Shown here: positions 25,008 through 34,396 of the stretch, in pieces | Position numbering within the stretch: position 1 is the first letter of the stretch | Layout: each line of letters starts with the position of its first letter | Assembly (NCBI RefSeq): GCF_050589845.1 | Contig: NZ_JBNGPA010000001.1 | Coordinates: 372,001-436,000 of the forward strand | DNA length: 64,000 nt | Direction of reading: 5' to 3' | From: Carboxylicivirga agarovorans | GTDB lineage: Bacteria; Bacteroidota; Bacteroidia; Bacteroidales; Marinilabiliaceae | Notes under the pieces: model-generated | Seen by the model: the letters and a program-made list of their open reading frames with translations, nothing else | Databases searched by the model: none | Told to the model about the DNA's origin: nothing | Translations under genes and position numbers: made by a program

Positions 25008-27929
25008 TTACTTCAATGCATTATAGAGCACAATGGCCGGATGCAATGCTTCGACGCCGGTCCCGTCCTTTATTTGATGACGACACGATGTGCCCGCAGC
25101 AACAATGAGTGATTCCTTTTCTGACTTCCTGACTTCCGGGAAAAGCACCAACTCACCTATTTTCATTGATAAATCGTAATGTTCACGCTCATATCCAAAA
25201 GATCCAGCCATTCCACAACAGCCTGAAGGAATTTCTTCGGCCCTATAGTTTTCAGGTATTTCCAAAACAGACTGGGTTAATTTAGTATCAGATAGTGCCT
25301 TTTGATAACAATGCGCATGATACCTGATGGTTTGCTTATTTTCAATAAACTGATTTGACGAAATATTACCCTCATTGAACTCTCGCGCAATAAATTCTTC
25401 AAATGTGAAGGTATGGCTTGCCAGTTTAGCAGCCTTATCTCTTAAGTCCTCCGGCACCAATTCGGGATATTCATCGCGTATGGTTAAAATAGCAGATGGT
25501 TCAATGCCGATCAATGACGCCTCCTCATTTATCACATCAGCCAGAACAGAAACATTATGAACAGCTAACTTACGGGCATCTTTCAATAACCCTTTGGATA
25601 AATAGGTCCGTCCACTGGCCTTATGATCAGGTATGATCACTTTGTATCCTAACTTTTCCAAAAGCAAAACAGCAGCAACACCTTCTTTAGTATCATTATA
25701 ATTGGTAAACTCATCAGCAAAAAAGTATATCTGCTTTCCATGCTCTGACGTCAAACGCTTTTTATTCCACCTCATCAATGATTGGCTGGAGAGACCTGGC
25801 AAATGCCGCTTGGCAGAAACACCAAAATATTTCTCATTAAGCAATTTGACCCATTTATTTTTCATACCTATATTATATAGGTACGAAAATGGCATTAAAA
25901 ATTTATTGAGTGAAGGTAAATTGGCGATTAGTTTTGAGCGCAATGGAATACCAAACTGTCCATGATAGGCATTTATAAACTCCGCCTTCAGCTTGGTCAT
26001 ATCCACATTGCTCGGACACTCTGTCTTACAAGCCTTACACGACAGACACAGGTCAAGTACTTCTTTAACTTCATCGAAGCCCAACCTGTTAGCTGGAATA
26101 GTTCCTACGAAGAATTCACGCAACATATTAGCTCTTGCGCGGGTTGTCTGACGCTCATCGCGTGAACCCATATAGCTCGGACACATCGTTCCTCCAATCA
26201 AATGACTTTTACGGCAATCACCTGACCCGGTGCATTTTTCAGCTGCCCTGGCAAAACCCAATGTAGAAGACCAGTCAAACAAGGTATTGTTGTTCAGTTC
26301 ATTCTCAACAGCTTTATAACGCAATGAAGTATTCATCTGCGGTGTGTCTGTGATCTTTCCCGCATTAAATATGTTACCCGGATCAAAGATTCCCTTAACA
26401 TCTTTAAACAGCTGGTAATTGCTTTCACCAACCATTAAAGGAATAAACTGACCACGCAGGCGACCATCACCATGTTCACCACTCAATGATCCTTTATATT
26501 GTTTTACTATTTCTGCTGTATCTCTCGCTATCTGGTAAAACAATTCAACATCCTGTTCCTTTTTCATATTCAAGACAGGTCGCAGATGCAATTCACCGGT
26601 ACCAATATGCGCATAGTAAACACAATCCTTACCATATTTATTAAGCATAGCCTTTACATCGGCAATAAAAGCAGGCAAATCTTCCGGGCGAACAGCTGTA
26701 TCTTCGATCACCGGAACAGGACGCTCATCTCCCGGCATATTACCTAACACTCCAAGACCGGCTTTTCGAAGGTTCCATACTTTATTTATATCACTGCCAT
26801 ACACAACAGGATAAGCATAACCAAAACCTTTTTCACGCATGGCAGCGATCAAATCATTGGCCAACTGCACTATTTCATTTTTATTATGACGGGCAAATTC
26901 CACCAACAACAATGCCTCAGGGTCACCTTCAACAAAGAAGCGATTCTTATTTTGAAGCACATTCTTTTTAGTCAGGTCCATAATGGCCTTATCCATTAGT
27001 TCGATAGCCCCCGGATTAAACTTCAGTCCTATTAAATTAGCTTCAAGGGCTTCCTCCAGGGAATTAAGATGCACACATACCAGCCCTTTCTCTTTGGGTG
27101 GCAGGTCTATCAGGTTAAGCTTTATTTCTGTCGTAAAGAATAAGGTACCTTCAGAACCGGCCAGAAGTTTACACATATTAAACAGCCCACCTTCTTCCTT
27201 GTATGGGTAAGCATCAATCAGGTAATCCAGCGCATAACCCGTGTTTCTCCTATGTATTTCGGGGTGTGGAAATTCTTTTCTTATGCTTTTCCGATTTTCC
27301 TTATTCGTTAAAACATCTCGTATGGAGCGATAAATTTCACCCTCAAACGATTCCTCACGGCACTTCTGTTCAAATTCCCAATGCTGGATCGCCTTAAACA
27401 CAGCCTCATCTCCATTACTCAGATACCCTTTAAGCTCGATGGTATGGTCGCGGGTACTGCCATATATTAAAGAGTGAGCCCCACACGAATTATTTCCTAC
27501 CATACCTCCGATCATACAGCGATTGGATGTCGATGTCTCAGGCCCGAAGAACAAGCCATAGTCGGCCAGGTATTGATTCAATTCATCAAGCACAACACCA
27601 GGTTGCACGCGCACCCATCTTTCTTTCTCGTTAACCTCAAGTATTTTATTCATGTACCGACCAACATCCACAACAAGGCCTGCACCAACAACCTGCCCTG
27701 CCAATGAAGTACCTGCAGCGCGTGGAATTAAATTCAACTGATGCTTTTTCGCGAACAAAACAATTTCACATACATCAACACTATCACGTGGTACAACAGC
27801 ACCAATTGGTTTTTCAAAATAGGCCGACGCATCAGTACTATATACCATACAGGTAACATTATCAATGTCCACCTCCCCTTTTATTTTGCTTTTTAGCTCT
27901 ACTAATTGACTTGCATCAAAATCAGGCAT
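25008..27929 (-). CDS. FAD/Fe-S dehydrogenase, YdiJ/D-lactate dehydrogenase-like
   Basis: 973 aa, cytosolic or membrane-associated. The FAD_binding_4 domain spans about 30-260 (PRAAGTSLAGQVVGAGLVVD, GGMVGNNSCGAHSLIYGSTRD). An FAD-oxidase C-terminal domain follows with YAHIGTGELHLRP and SGEHGDGRLRGQFIPLM. Then come Fe-S segments (CTGSGDCRKSHLIGGTMCP and CLSCKACKTECPSNVDM) and a CCG-type domain (HCYQKAL and SGCCGMAGSFGYE). This order matches the ~1000-aa YdiJ family, known to oxidise D-2-hydroxyglutarate, and related D-lactate dehydrogenases. The substrate is not decided here. It lies upstream of the NAD-type GDH on the same strand, which hints at 2-oxoglutarate (inference). Confidence 0.92.
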   Translation of the reverse strand: MPDFDASQLVELKSKIKGEVDIDNVTCMVYSTDASAYFEKPIGAVVPRDSVDVCEIVLFAKKHQLNLIPRAAGTSLAGQVVGAGLVVDVGRYMNKILEVNEKERWVRVQPGVVLDELNQYLADYGLFFGPETSTSNRCMIGGMVGNNSCGAHSLIYGSTRDHTIELKGYLSNGDEAVFKAIQHWEFEQKCREESFEGEIYRSIRDVLTNKENRKSIRKEFPHPEIHRRNTGYALDYLIDAYPYKEEGGLFNMCKLLAGSEGTLFFTTEIKLNLIDLPPKEKGLVCVHLNSLEEALEANLIGLKFNPGAIELMDKAIMDLTKKNVLQNKNRFFVEGDPEALLLVEFARHNKNEIVQLANDLIAAMREKGFGYAYPVVYGSDINKVWNLRKAGLGVLGNMPGDERPVPVIEDTAVRPEDLPAFIADVKAMLNKYGKDCVYYAHIGTGELHLRPVLNMKKEQDVELFYQIARDTAEIVKQYKGSLSGEHGDGRLRGQFIPLMVGESNYQLFKDVKGIFDPGNIFNAGKITDTPQMNTSLRYKAVENELNNNTLFDWSSTLGFARAAEKCTGSGDCRKSHLIGGTMCPSYMGSRDERQTTRARANMLREFFVGTIPANRLGFDEVKEVLDLCLSCKACKTECPSNVDMTKLKAEFINAYHGQFGIPLRSKLIANLPSLNKFLMPFSYLYNIGMKNKWVKLLNEKYFGVSAKRHLPGLSSQSLMRWNKKRLTSEHGKQIYFFADEFTNYNDTKEGVAAVLLLEKLGYKVIIPDHKASGRTYLSKGLLKDARKLAVHNVSVLADVINEEASLIGIEPSAILTIRDEYPELVPEDLRDKAAKLASHTFTFEEFIAREFNEGNISSNQFIENKQTIRYHAHCYQKALSDTKLTQSVLEIPENYRAEEIPSGCCGMAGSFGYEREHYDLSMKIGELVLFPEVRKSEKESLIVAAGTSCRHQIKDGTGVEALHPAIVLYNALK

Positions 27930-28004
27930 AATTAAAACTTAGAATGAATTAATTAAACAATAGTCAGCATCCGCTGTTTTGAAAATACATAATATGATTC
28001 ACAC

Positions 28005-28445
28005 ATGACTAAATCAAAATTACAAACAAGAAATGACATAGAGCTTTTAGTAAGGAAGTTTTATAGCAAAATACAAACAGATGATTTGTTAGGACCCTTT
28101 TTCAACAAAATGATCCCAACAGAAAAAGAATGGGAAAAACACTATCAATTACTAACAGCTTTTTGGGAACTTAACTTAATGGAAGTAAGAGGCTTTGATG
28201 GCAACCCAGCCAAAGCACACCATGGAGTGGATAAAGCTTTTAAACAATCAATAACCACTACTCATTTCGACCGATGGGTTGAACTATGGTCTGAAACAAT
28301 TGATCAGTTATTTGAAGGTGAAATGGCAGAAAAAGCAAAAAAGCGAGCACAAGGTATGGCAAAGGGCATGTATAAGAAAATATTGGACCAACGACCAGGT
28401 GGATATATCTTACCAGGTAATGCTTCAGATCTTAAATTCGGATAA
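28005..28445 (+). CDS. Group III truncated haemoglobin
   Basis: 146 aa, a short globin. DIELLVRKFYSKI (with Tyr20 as likely distal residue), LLGPFFN and WEKHYQLLTAFWEL are visible. A haem-proximal histidine is expected in NPAKAHHGVDKA (His72 or His73), followed by the group III signature HFDRWVELW. Family members bind O2 or NO and protect against nitrosative or oxidative stress. It is divergent from the FAD/Fe-S dehydrogenase (75 bp apart) and 293 bp ahead of sufB. Its codon use looks more AT-rich than its neighbours'. Confidence 0.88.
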   Translation: MTKSKLQTRNDIELLVRKFYSKIQTDDLLGPFFNKMIPTEKEWEKHYQLLTAFWELNLMEVRGFDGNPAKAHHGVDKAFKQSITTTHFDRWVELWSETIDQLFEGEMAEKAKKRAQGMAKGMYKKILDQRPGGYILPGNASDLKFG

Positions 28446-28627
28446 TTTCTTATTTAGGTAATAAAAGTACTTAATATATCACCTGAAGCTGCAATGACAT
28501 ATCACAAAACCATTGCACATCAAATTAATTAAACCAAGCCAAAGCTGCATGAATACTAAAGCATTGATAGATGTCGTAAAGCATATATTTCGGCAATTTT
28601 TGCTTTTATTTAATCTAAATAATTGTG

Positions 28628-28635
28628 TATTTTTG
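28628..28635 (+). promoter_or_regulatory. Candidate -7 box (TATTTTTG) of the suf operon
   Basis: TATTTTTG fits TAnnTTTG and lies 103 bp upstream of sufB. The nearest TTTG (28599-28602) is 25 bp away, longer than the usual 19-21, so the -33 element is uncertain. The rest of the 293-bp gap shows nothing else. Confidence 0.45.
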
Positions 28636-28738
28636 CGCTTCCAATAACCAATCAATCCAATAATTATTGAATTAAAATTCACAATGAACTTAAAATATGC
28701 TTCGTTGTTAGGTTGACGAACATGAGTTAAAGTACAAT

Positions 28739-30187
28739 ATGGCTGAAGATCAAGATAAAATATTAGAAGAAGTAACCGGTGGGGAATATAAATATGGGTT
28801 TTATACCGATATTGAGATGGAAGAGTTCCCTAAAGGTTTGAACGAAGATATCGTTCGCCTGATTTCGGCAAAAAAGAATGAGCCGGAATTCATGCTTGAA
28901 TTTCGTTTAAAAGCATTTCGCCACTGGAAAACGATGAAACAACCCGACTGGGCTCATCTTAATATTCCGGCGATTGATTTTGATGATATCATTTACTATG
29001 CGGTTCCGAAGAAGAAACCTGAACTGGAAAGCATGGATGATGTAGATCCGGAATTAAAAGCAACATTCGACAAATTAGGTATACCGCTTGATGAGCAGAA
29101 AGTGCTGGCTGGTGTGGCTGTTGATGCAGTTATTGACAGTGTATCTGTCAAAACTACTTTCAAGGAAACACTTGCTGAAAAGGGCATTATTTTCTGTTCA
29201 ATAAGTGAAGCTATTCAGGAATACCCTGATTTAATAAAGAAATACCTTGGTTCTGTTGTTCCTCACCAGGACAATTACTTCGGTGCTTTGAATGCTGCTG
29301 TATTCAGCGATGGTTCCTTTGTATACATTCCTAAGGGTGTTCGCTGTCCAATGGAGCTATCAACATACTTCCGCATCAATGCAATGAATACCGGACAGTT
29401 TGAGCGTACATTAATTGTTGCCGATGATGACAGCTACGTAAGTTACCTTGAGGGCTGTACTGCTCCGCAGCGGGATGAAAACCAGCTCCACGCAGCCATT
29501 GTTGAGATTGTTGCCATGGAAAGAGCCGAGGTGAAGTATTCAACGGTTCAGAACTGGTATCCGGGCGATAAAGAAGGTAAAGGTGGTATATATAACTTTG
29601 TAACCAAGAGAGGTATCTGTAAGGGAGACTATTCTAAGATATCATGGACCCAGGTTGAAACCGGTTCAGCGATCACCTGGAAATACCCAAGCTGTGTATT
29701 ACAAGGAGATCATTCTGTTGGCGAATTCTACAGCGTGGCGGTTACAAATAACTACCAGCAGGCCGACACAGGAACAAAAATGATCCACCTTGGGAAAAAC
29801 ACTCGCAGTCTGATCGTCTCCAAAGGAGTTTCAGCTGGTAAAAGTCAAAACAGTTATCGCGGATTGGTTAAAGTATCGAAGAAGGCAGAAAACGCCAGAA
29901 ACTTCAGCCAGTGTGACTCATTGCTATTAGGCGATAAATGTGGCGCTCACACATTCCCATACCTGGAAATTGCCAATAACTCAGCCAAGGTTGAGCATGA
30001 AGCAACTACCTCTAAAATTGGTGAAGATCAAATATTTTACTGCAATCAGCGCGGCTTGAGCACTGAAGATGCAGTGGGTTTGATCGTTAATGGCTACGTT
30101 AAAGAAGTTATTAACCAATTACCGATGGAATTTGCTGTCGAAGCGCAAAAGCTTTTACAAATCAGCCTTGAGGGCAGTGTGGGATAA
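28739..30187 (+). CDS. sufB: Fe-S cluster assembly scaffold SufB
   Basis: 482 aa, full length. Recognisable SufB segments are FRLKAFRHWKTM near residue 60, VVPHQDNYFGALNAAVFSDG, VRCPMELSTYFRINA, YLEGCTAPQRDENQLHAA, the CSQCDSLL-type region (NFSQCDSLLLGDKCGAHTFPY) and HEATTSKIGEDQIFY. It forms the SufBC2D scaffold on which clusters are built. It is first of sufBCDSE and 46 bp ahead of sufC. Confidence 0.97.
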   Translation: MAEDQDKILEEVTGGEYKYGFYTDIEMEEFPKGLNEDIVRLISAKKNEPEFMLEFRLKAFRHWKTMKQPDWAHLNIPAIDFDDIIYYAVPKKKPELESMDDVDPELKATFDKLGIPLDEQKVLAGVAVDAVIDSVSVKTTFKETLAEKGIIFCSISEAIQEYPDLIKKYLGSVVPHQDNYFGALNAAVFSDGSFVYIPKGVRCPMELSTYFRINAMNTGQFERTLIVADDDSYVSYLEGCTAPQRDENQLHAAIVEIVAMERAEVKYSTVQNWYPGDKEGKGGIYNFVTKRGICKGDYSKISWTQVETGSAITWKYPSCVLQGDHSVGEFYSVAVTNNYQQADTGTKMIHLGKNTRSLIVSKGVSAGKSQNSYRGLVKVSKKAENARNFSQCDSLLLGDKCGAHTFPYLEIANNSAKVEHEATTSKIGEDQIFYCNQRGLSTEDAVGLIVNGYVKEVINQLPMEFAVEAQKLLQISLEGSVG

Positions 30188-30233
30188 CCCACAGTTAATT
30201 AACAATAATTAGAAACATTTACAGTAGCAACAT

Positions 30234-30986
30234 ATGTTAGTCATTAAAGATTTACACGCCAAAATAGATGATAAAGAAATATTAAGAGGTATCAACCTTG
30301 AAGTTAAACCAGGTGAAGTACACGCCATAATGGGACCAAATGGTTCAGGCAAAAGTACCTTATCATCAGTATTGGCCGGTAATGAAAAGTTTGATGTGAG
30401 TGAAGGCCAGGTTTCTTTTAAAGGAAAAGACCTTTTAGATCTGGCCCCTGAAGACAGAGCTCGGGAAGGGCTGTTCTTAAGTTTTCAATACCCGGTTGAA
30501 ATACCAGGTGTTAGCATGGTCAATTTTATGCGAACGGCTGTTAACGAGCATCGCAAATATCGTGAAGAAGATCCATATTCTGCGAGTGAATTCCTGAAAC
30601 TGATGCGTGAAAAGAAAAAGTTGGTAGAGATTGATTCTAACCTGACAAACCGCTCTGTAAATGAAGGGTTCTCAGGTGGTGAGAAAAAGAAAAATGAAAT
30701 ATTCCAGATGGCAATGCTAGAACCGAAATTAGCCATCCTTGATGAGACTGACTCAGGATTAGACATTGATGCATTGCGAGTTGTTGCTAATGGAGTTAAC
30801 AAACTTAAATCTCCTGAAACATCAACAATTGTGATCACTCACTACCAGCGCCTGCTGGATTATATCGTACCCGACTACGTACATGTTTTATACAAAGGCC
30901 GCATTGTTAAGTCTGCCGGCAAAGAGTTGGCGCATGAGCTGGAGGAAAAAGGATACGACTGGATCAAGAAAGAGTTTGAAGATTAA
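30234..30986 (+). CDS. sufC: Fe-S cluster assembly ATPase SufC
   Basis: 250 aa ABC-type ATPase. Walker A is GPNGSGKSTL, the signature is FSGGEKKKNEIFQMAML, Walker B is LAILDETDSGLD, and the switch histidine is in VITHYQRLL. It drives conformational change in the SufBC2D complex. The neighbours sufB and sufD confirm the role over other ABC ATPases. Confidence 0.97.
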   Translation: MLVIKDLHAKIDDKEILRGINLEVKPGEVHAIMGPNGSGKSTLSSVLAGNEKFDVSEGQVSFKGKDLLDLAPEDRAREGLFLSFQYPVEIPGVSMVNFMRTAVNEHRKYREEDPYSASEFLKLMREKKKLVEIDSNLTNRSVNEGFSGGEKKKNEIFQMAMLEPKLAILDETDSGLDIDALRVVANGVNKLKSPETSTIVITHYQRLLDYIVPDYVHVLYKGRIVKSAGKELAHELEEKGYDWIKKEFED

Positions 30987-31097
30987 GATTTAGTACTGAG
31001 TACAGATCGGCATAAACAAATGCAGGTTTGAAAAGCAAAACAGATACTTTGTACTTACCCCGTATTCAATGGGGCTCACTACTAAAAATCAATAATT

Positions 31098-32486
31098 ATG
31101 AATAAAACTTGCCGAATAGTCAATCTGCAAGATGAATATAGCCAACTATACAAAGAGAACCTTTCTCTTATAGAAAACGGCGCTCCTGACAAAATGAATA
31201 AATCAAGGGCCGAGGCATTTGAATCATTCATTAACAAAGGGATACCATCAAACAAGGTTGAAGAATACAAGTACACCAACCTGCAACCTTTCTTCAAAGG
31301 CTCGTTTGATATTGCTTTTGATTCAAAAGCAGCTATTAATGGCTCTGCCGGTAAATTCAATTGTGGCGTTCCTAACCTGGATACGCATAACGTCTTTTTA
31401 ATAAATGGTTGGTTTGCTCAGCAAGATGAAGCGAGCGACTTACCTAAAGGTGTAATCATTGGAAGCATTCGCCAAAAGGCTGCTGAGCAACCTGAGTTAT
31501 TTGAAAAATATTACAACAGCAATGCTCCTGTTGACAGCGATGCAATGGCTGCCATGAATACAGCATTTGCCCAGGATGGTGCTTTCATCTATATACCCAA
31601 AGGCATTGTGGTTGATAAACCAATTCAGCTGGTTAACATTATGACAGGTGATAATGACCGCCTGGTATTTCAGCGCAACCTGGTGATAGTTGAAGATAAT
31701 GCACAGGCTAAAGTCATGCTGTGTGATCACACCATTTCTCCGCAAAAGTTTGTGATCAATAACCTGACGGAGGTTTTTGCCGGTGAAAACAGTGTGTTTG
31801 ACATATATAATATACAAAATCAGCATAACCTGACAACACAGGTGGCAGGCATGTTCATTAAGCAAAAGAAGCACTCGAATGTACTTACCAACAACCTGAC
31901 CCTTCATTCTGGCGTAACGCGTAACAACATACGCGTTAATATGGATGATGAGCATTGCGAAAGCCATGTTTACGGGCTGTATCTGAGTGATAAGAACCAG
32001 CATGTTGATAACTATTCTTTTATCGATCATGCTAAACCGCATTGCCAGAGCTTTGAGTTATTCAAAGGAGTTATGGATGATTCTGCTTCCGCGGCCTTTA
32101 CTGGTCGCGTACTGGTTCAACAGGATGCTCAGCAAACCAATGCATACCAAAGCAACAATAACCTGCTTTTAACAGAGAACGCCAAAATAAACAGCAAACC
32201 TCAGCTTGAGATATATGCTGACGATGTAAAATGCAGCCATGGTGCCACTGTTGGTCAATTGGATGACGAAGCCATGTTCTATCTGAGAGCCCGCGGTATT
32301 AATGAGGCCGAAGGACGCATATTACTGATGTTTGCTTTCGCCTACGAGGTTATTGAAAAAATAAGAGTGGAGCCTTTGAAAGAAAATATCAGAAGCCTCG
32401 TTGAAAAACGCTTCAGAGGAGAATTTGACAAATGCGACTCTTGTGTTGTTTGTGGTCAGCAAGGAACCAGCGTAAGTTGCTTATAA
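31098..32486 (+). CDS. sufD: Fe-S cluster assembly protein SufD with Cys-rich tail
   Basis: 462 aa. The SufBD beta-helix core is shown by QDGAFIYIPKGIVVDKPIQL, ESHVYGLYLSDKNQHVDN, FTGRVLVQQDAQQTNAYQ and CSHGATVGQLDDEAMFYLRARG. It partners SufB on SufC. The last 18 residues (from about Lys445) carry four cysteines spaced C-x2-C-x2-C-x7-C. This tail is not part of the core fold and is absent from E. coli SufD as I remember it. The gene lies 111 bp after sufC. Confidence 0.95.
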   Translation: MNKTCRIVNLQDEYSQLYKENLSLIENGAPDKMNKSRAEAFESFINKGIPSNKVEEYKYTNLQPFFKGSFDIAFDSKAAINGSAGKFNCGVPNLDTHNVFLINGWFAQQDEASDLPKGVIIGSIRQKAAEQPELFEKYYNSNAPVDSDAMAAMNTAFAQDGAFIYIPKGIVVDKPIQLVNIMTGDNDRLVFQRNLVIVEDNAQAKVMLCDHTISPQKFVINNLTEVFAGENSVFDIYNIQNQHNLTTQVAGMFIKQKKHSNVLTNNLTLHSGVTRNNIRVNMDDEHCESHVYGLYLSDKNQHVDNYSFIDHAKPHCQSFELFKGVMDDSASAAFTGRVLVQQDAQQTNAYQSNNNLLLTENAKINSKPQLEIYADDVKCSHGATVGQLDDEAMFYLRARGINEAEGRILLMFAFAYEVIEKIRVEPLKENIRSLVEKRFRGEFDKCDSCVVCGQQGTSVSCL

Positions 32487-32528
32487 ACAGAGTACTCTTT
32501 TAGGTTTAAACGATCTAAAACATATACC

Positions 32529-32590
32529 AACCACAAAGGCACTAAAGGTACAACAGGTAATTGTTGTATGTTTCGTGTCTTTGTCGTTAA
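32529..32590. repeat. Imperfect inverted-repeat element between sufD and sufS
   Basis: aaccacaaaggcactaaag (32529-32547) is an imperfect inverted match of tttcgtgtctttgtcgttaa (32571-32590). Short intergenic elements of this CACAAAG...CTTTGTGGTTAA type are scattered in many bacterial genomes (recollection). It ends 17 bp before the sufS start and supplies a spurious GTG start at 32575. Confidence 0.6.
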
Positions 32591-32607
32591 ATAATCACAG
32601 CCAGACA

Positions 32608-33828
32608 ATGAATATTAATATTGAACAAATACGAAAAGACTTTCCTATTCTTCAGGAAAAAGTTCACGGCAAACCATTGGTCTATTTTGACAACGCAGCA
32701 ACAACGCACAAACCACAGATAGTGATCGATGCCGTATCAGAGGTTTACCAAAAGTATAATAGTAATATTCATCGCGGGGTTCACCATTTAAGCAATGTTT
32801 GTACCGAGGCTCATGAGAATGCACGGCTGAAGGTTCAGAAGTTTATCAATGCAAAACATTTGCACGAAGTAATCTTCACACGGGGAACAACCGAGTCAAT
32901 AAACCTTATTGCTTCATCATTTGGTGAAACTTTTTTAAAGGAAGGTGACGAAATACTTGTAAGTCAGCTGGAACACCATTCCAACATAGTACCGTGGCAA
33001 TTACTTGAAAAGCGTAAGGGGGTTAAATTACGTTATATACCCATCAACCAGGATGGAGAATTGGTACTTGATGCTATTGATGAACTCCTGAATAGTAAAA
33101 CCAAATTAGTATCGATAGCTCATATTTCAAATGCATTGGGCACGATCAATCCTGTTAAACAGCTAATTGACCTGGCCCACAGTAAAGATATTCCGGTTTT
33201 AATTGATGGAGCGCAGGCTATTCAGCACGTCAATGTTGATGTACAGTCCCTTGATTGTGATTTCTACGTTTTCAGTGGTCACAAATTATATGCTCCCACT
33301 GGCATTGGCGTTCTTTATGGCAAGGAAGAGTGGCTAAACAAACTTGAGCCCTACCATGGCGGTGGCGAGATGATTAAAACCGTTTCATTTGAAGGCACCA
33401 CCTTCAATGAATTACCTTTTAAGTTTGAAGCAGGCACACCCGATTTTGCAGGGTCTGTGGGCCTGGGCGCTGCAATCGATTATGTGCAGTCGATCGGACT
33501 GGATAATATTGCGCAATACGAGCACGAACTATTGGAGTATGCCACTGAAAAACTGGCACAAATACCAGACATACGCTTTTTTGGAACTGCCGCAAGCAAA
33601 ACAAGTGTCATATCCTTTTTGATAGGAGACATTCATCCGTTTGACCTTGGAACCATGCTCGATAAAATGGGGATAGCAGTAAGAACCGGTCATCACTGTG
33701 CACAACCACTGATGCAGTTCTACAACATTCCGGGTACGATCAGGGCTTCATTTGCCATATATAATACAAAAGAGGAAATTGATAAGCTTTGTGAGGGCAT
33801 TGAACGCATTGCACAACTGTTTGGCTGA
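32608..33828 (+). CDS. sufS: Cysteine desulfurase SufS
   Basis: 406 aa from the ATG at 32608; the in-frame GTG at 32575 lies inside an inverted-repeat element. It is a PLP enzyme that takes sulfur from cysteine. PLP lysine Lys226 lies in FSGHKLYAPTGIG and catalytic Cys364 in RTGHHCAQPLM, the same numbers as in E. coli SufS. Other motifs are YFDNAATTHKP, TRGTTESINL and SQLEHHSNIVPW. It is paired with sufE 51 bp downstream. Confidence 0.97.
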   Translation: MNINIEQIRKDFPILQEKVHGKPLVYFDNAATTHKPQIVIDAVSEVYQKYNSNIHRGVHHLSNVCTEAHENARLKVQKFINAKHLHEVIFTRGTTESINLIASSFGETFLKEGDEILVSQLEHHSNIVPWQLLEKRKGVKLRYIPINQDGELVLDAIDELLNSKTKLVSIAHISNALGTINPVKQLIDLAHSKDIPVLIDGAQAIQHVNVDVQSLDCDFYVFSGHKLYAPTGIGVLYGKEEWLNKLEPYHGGGEMIKTVSFEGTTFNELPFKFEAGTPDFAGSVGLGAAIDYVQSIGLDNIAQYEHELLEYATEKLAQIPDIRFFGTAASKTSVISFLIGDIHPFDLGTMLDKMGIAVRTGHHCAQPLMQFYNIPGTIRASFAIYNTKEEIDKLCEGIERIAQLFG

Positions 33829-33879
33829 TTCATGATTAATTATCAATTTTGCAGCATACAATTTCACAATTAACAGACG

Positions 33880-34302
33880 ATGACAATTAACGAAATACAA
33901 GAAGAAATCATTGAAGAGTTTTCAGCCTTTGATGAATGGATGGATAAATATTCGTACCTGATTGAAATAGGCAATGACCTTGAAGGATTTAAAGACGAAT
34001 GGAGATTAGAACAAAACCTTATTGAAGGTTGTCAGTCCAAAGTATGGGTACACGCTGAATTAGATGGCGACAAGATAATCTACTCTGCGGACAGTGACGC
34101 TATTATTACTAAAGGAATTATAGCACTCCTGATCCGTGTTTTATCAGGTCGAACTCCTGATGAAATACTTAATAACGAGCTATCATTTGTTGAAGAGATA
34201 GGGCTCAAAGATCACCTGTCTCCTACCCGCTCAAACGGTTTATTATCGATGATGAAACAAATGCGATTATACGCTGTTGCATTTAAAGCAAAGATGGGGT
34301 AA
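33880..34302 (+). CDS. sufE: Sulfur acceptor SufE
   Basis: 140 aa. The sulfur-accepting Cys51 lies in LIEGCQSKVW, exactly at the family position, and the C-terminal helix SPTRSNGLLSMMKQM is typical. It takes persulfide from SufS and passes it to the SufBCD scaffold. Confidence 0.96.
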   Translation: MTINEIQEEIIEEFSAFDEWMDKYSYLIEIGNDLEGFKDEWRLEQNLIEGCQSKVWVHAELDGDKIIYSADSDAIITKGIIALLIRVLSGRTPDEILNNELSFVEEIGLKDHLSPTRSNGLLSMMKQMRLYAVAFKAKMG

Positions 34303-34347
34303 TCATTAAACCCTGCTAACAGATAAGAATAATTAAATAACATCATA

Positions 34348-34382
34348 CCAATAGCTATTAGCCTGCCGCTGATAATTATTGG
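34348..34382 (+). repeat. Imperfect hairpin ahead of the SufT-type gene
   Basis: ccaatagctattagcc and the inverted ccgctgataattattgg form an imperfect stem of about 16 bp, 14 bp before the next ATG. No T run follows, so it may be an mRNA-stability or processing element. Confidence 0.35.
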
Positions 34383-34396
34383 TTAAAACTTGAAAT

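Noticed and set aside
24885..25112. 75-codon plus-strand frame at the end of the FAD/Fe-S gene
   Set aside because: Overlaps the conserved C-terminus of that gene in antisense; no recognisable product.
28479..28682. 67-codon minus-strand frame in the gap before sufB
   Set aside because: It overlaps the suf promoter region and has AT-rich random composition with no start context or motif.
31497..32042. 181-codon frame antisense to sufD
   Set aside because: sufD is supported by strong family motifs on the other strand; the antisense frame has none.
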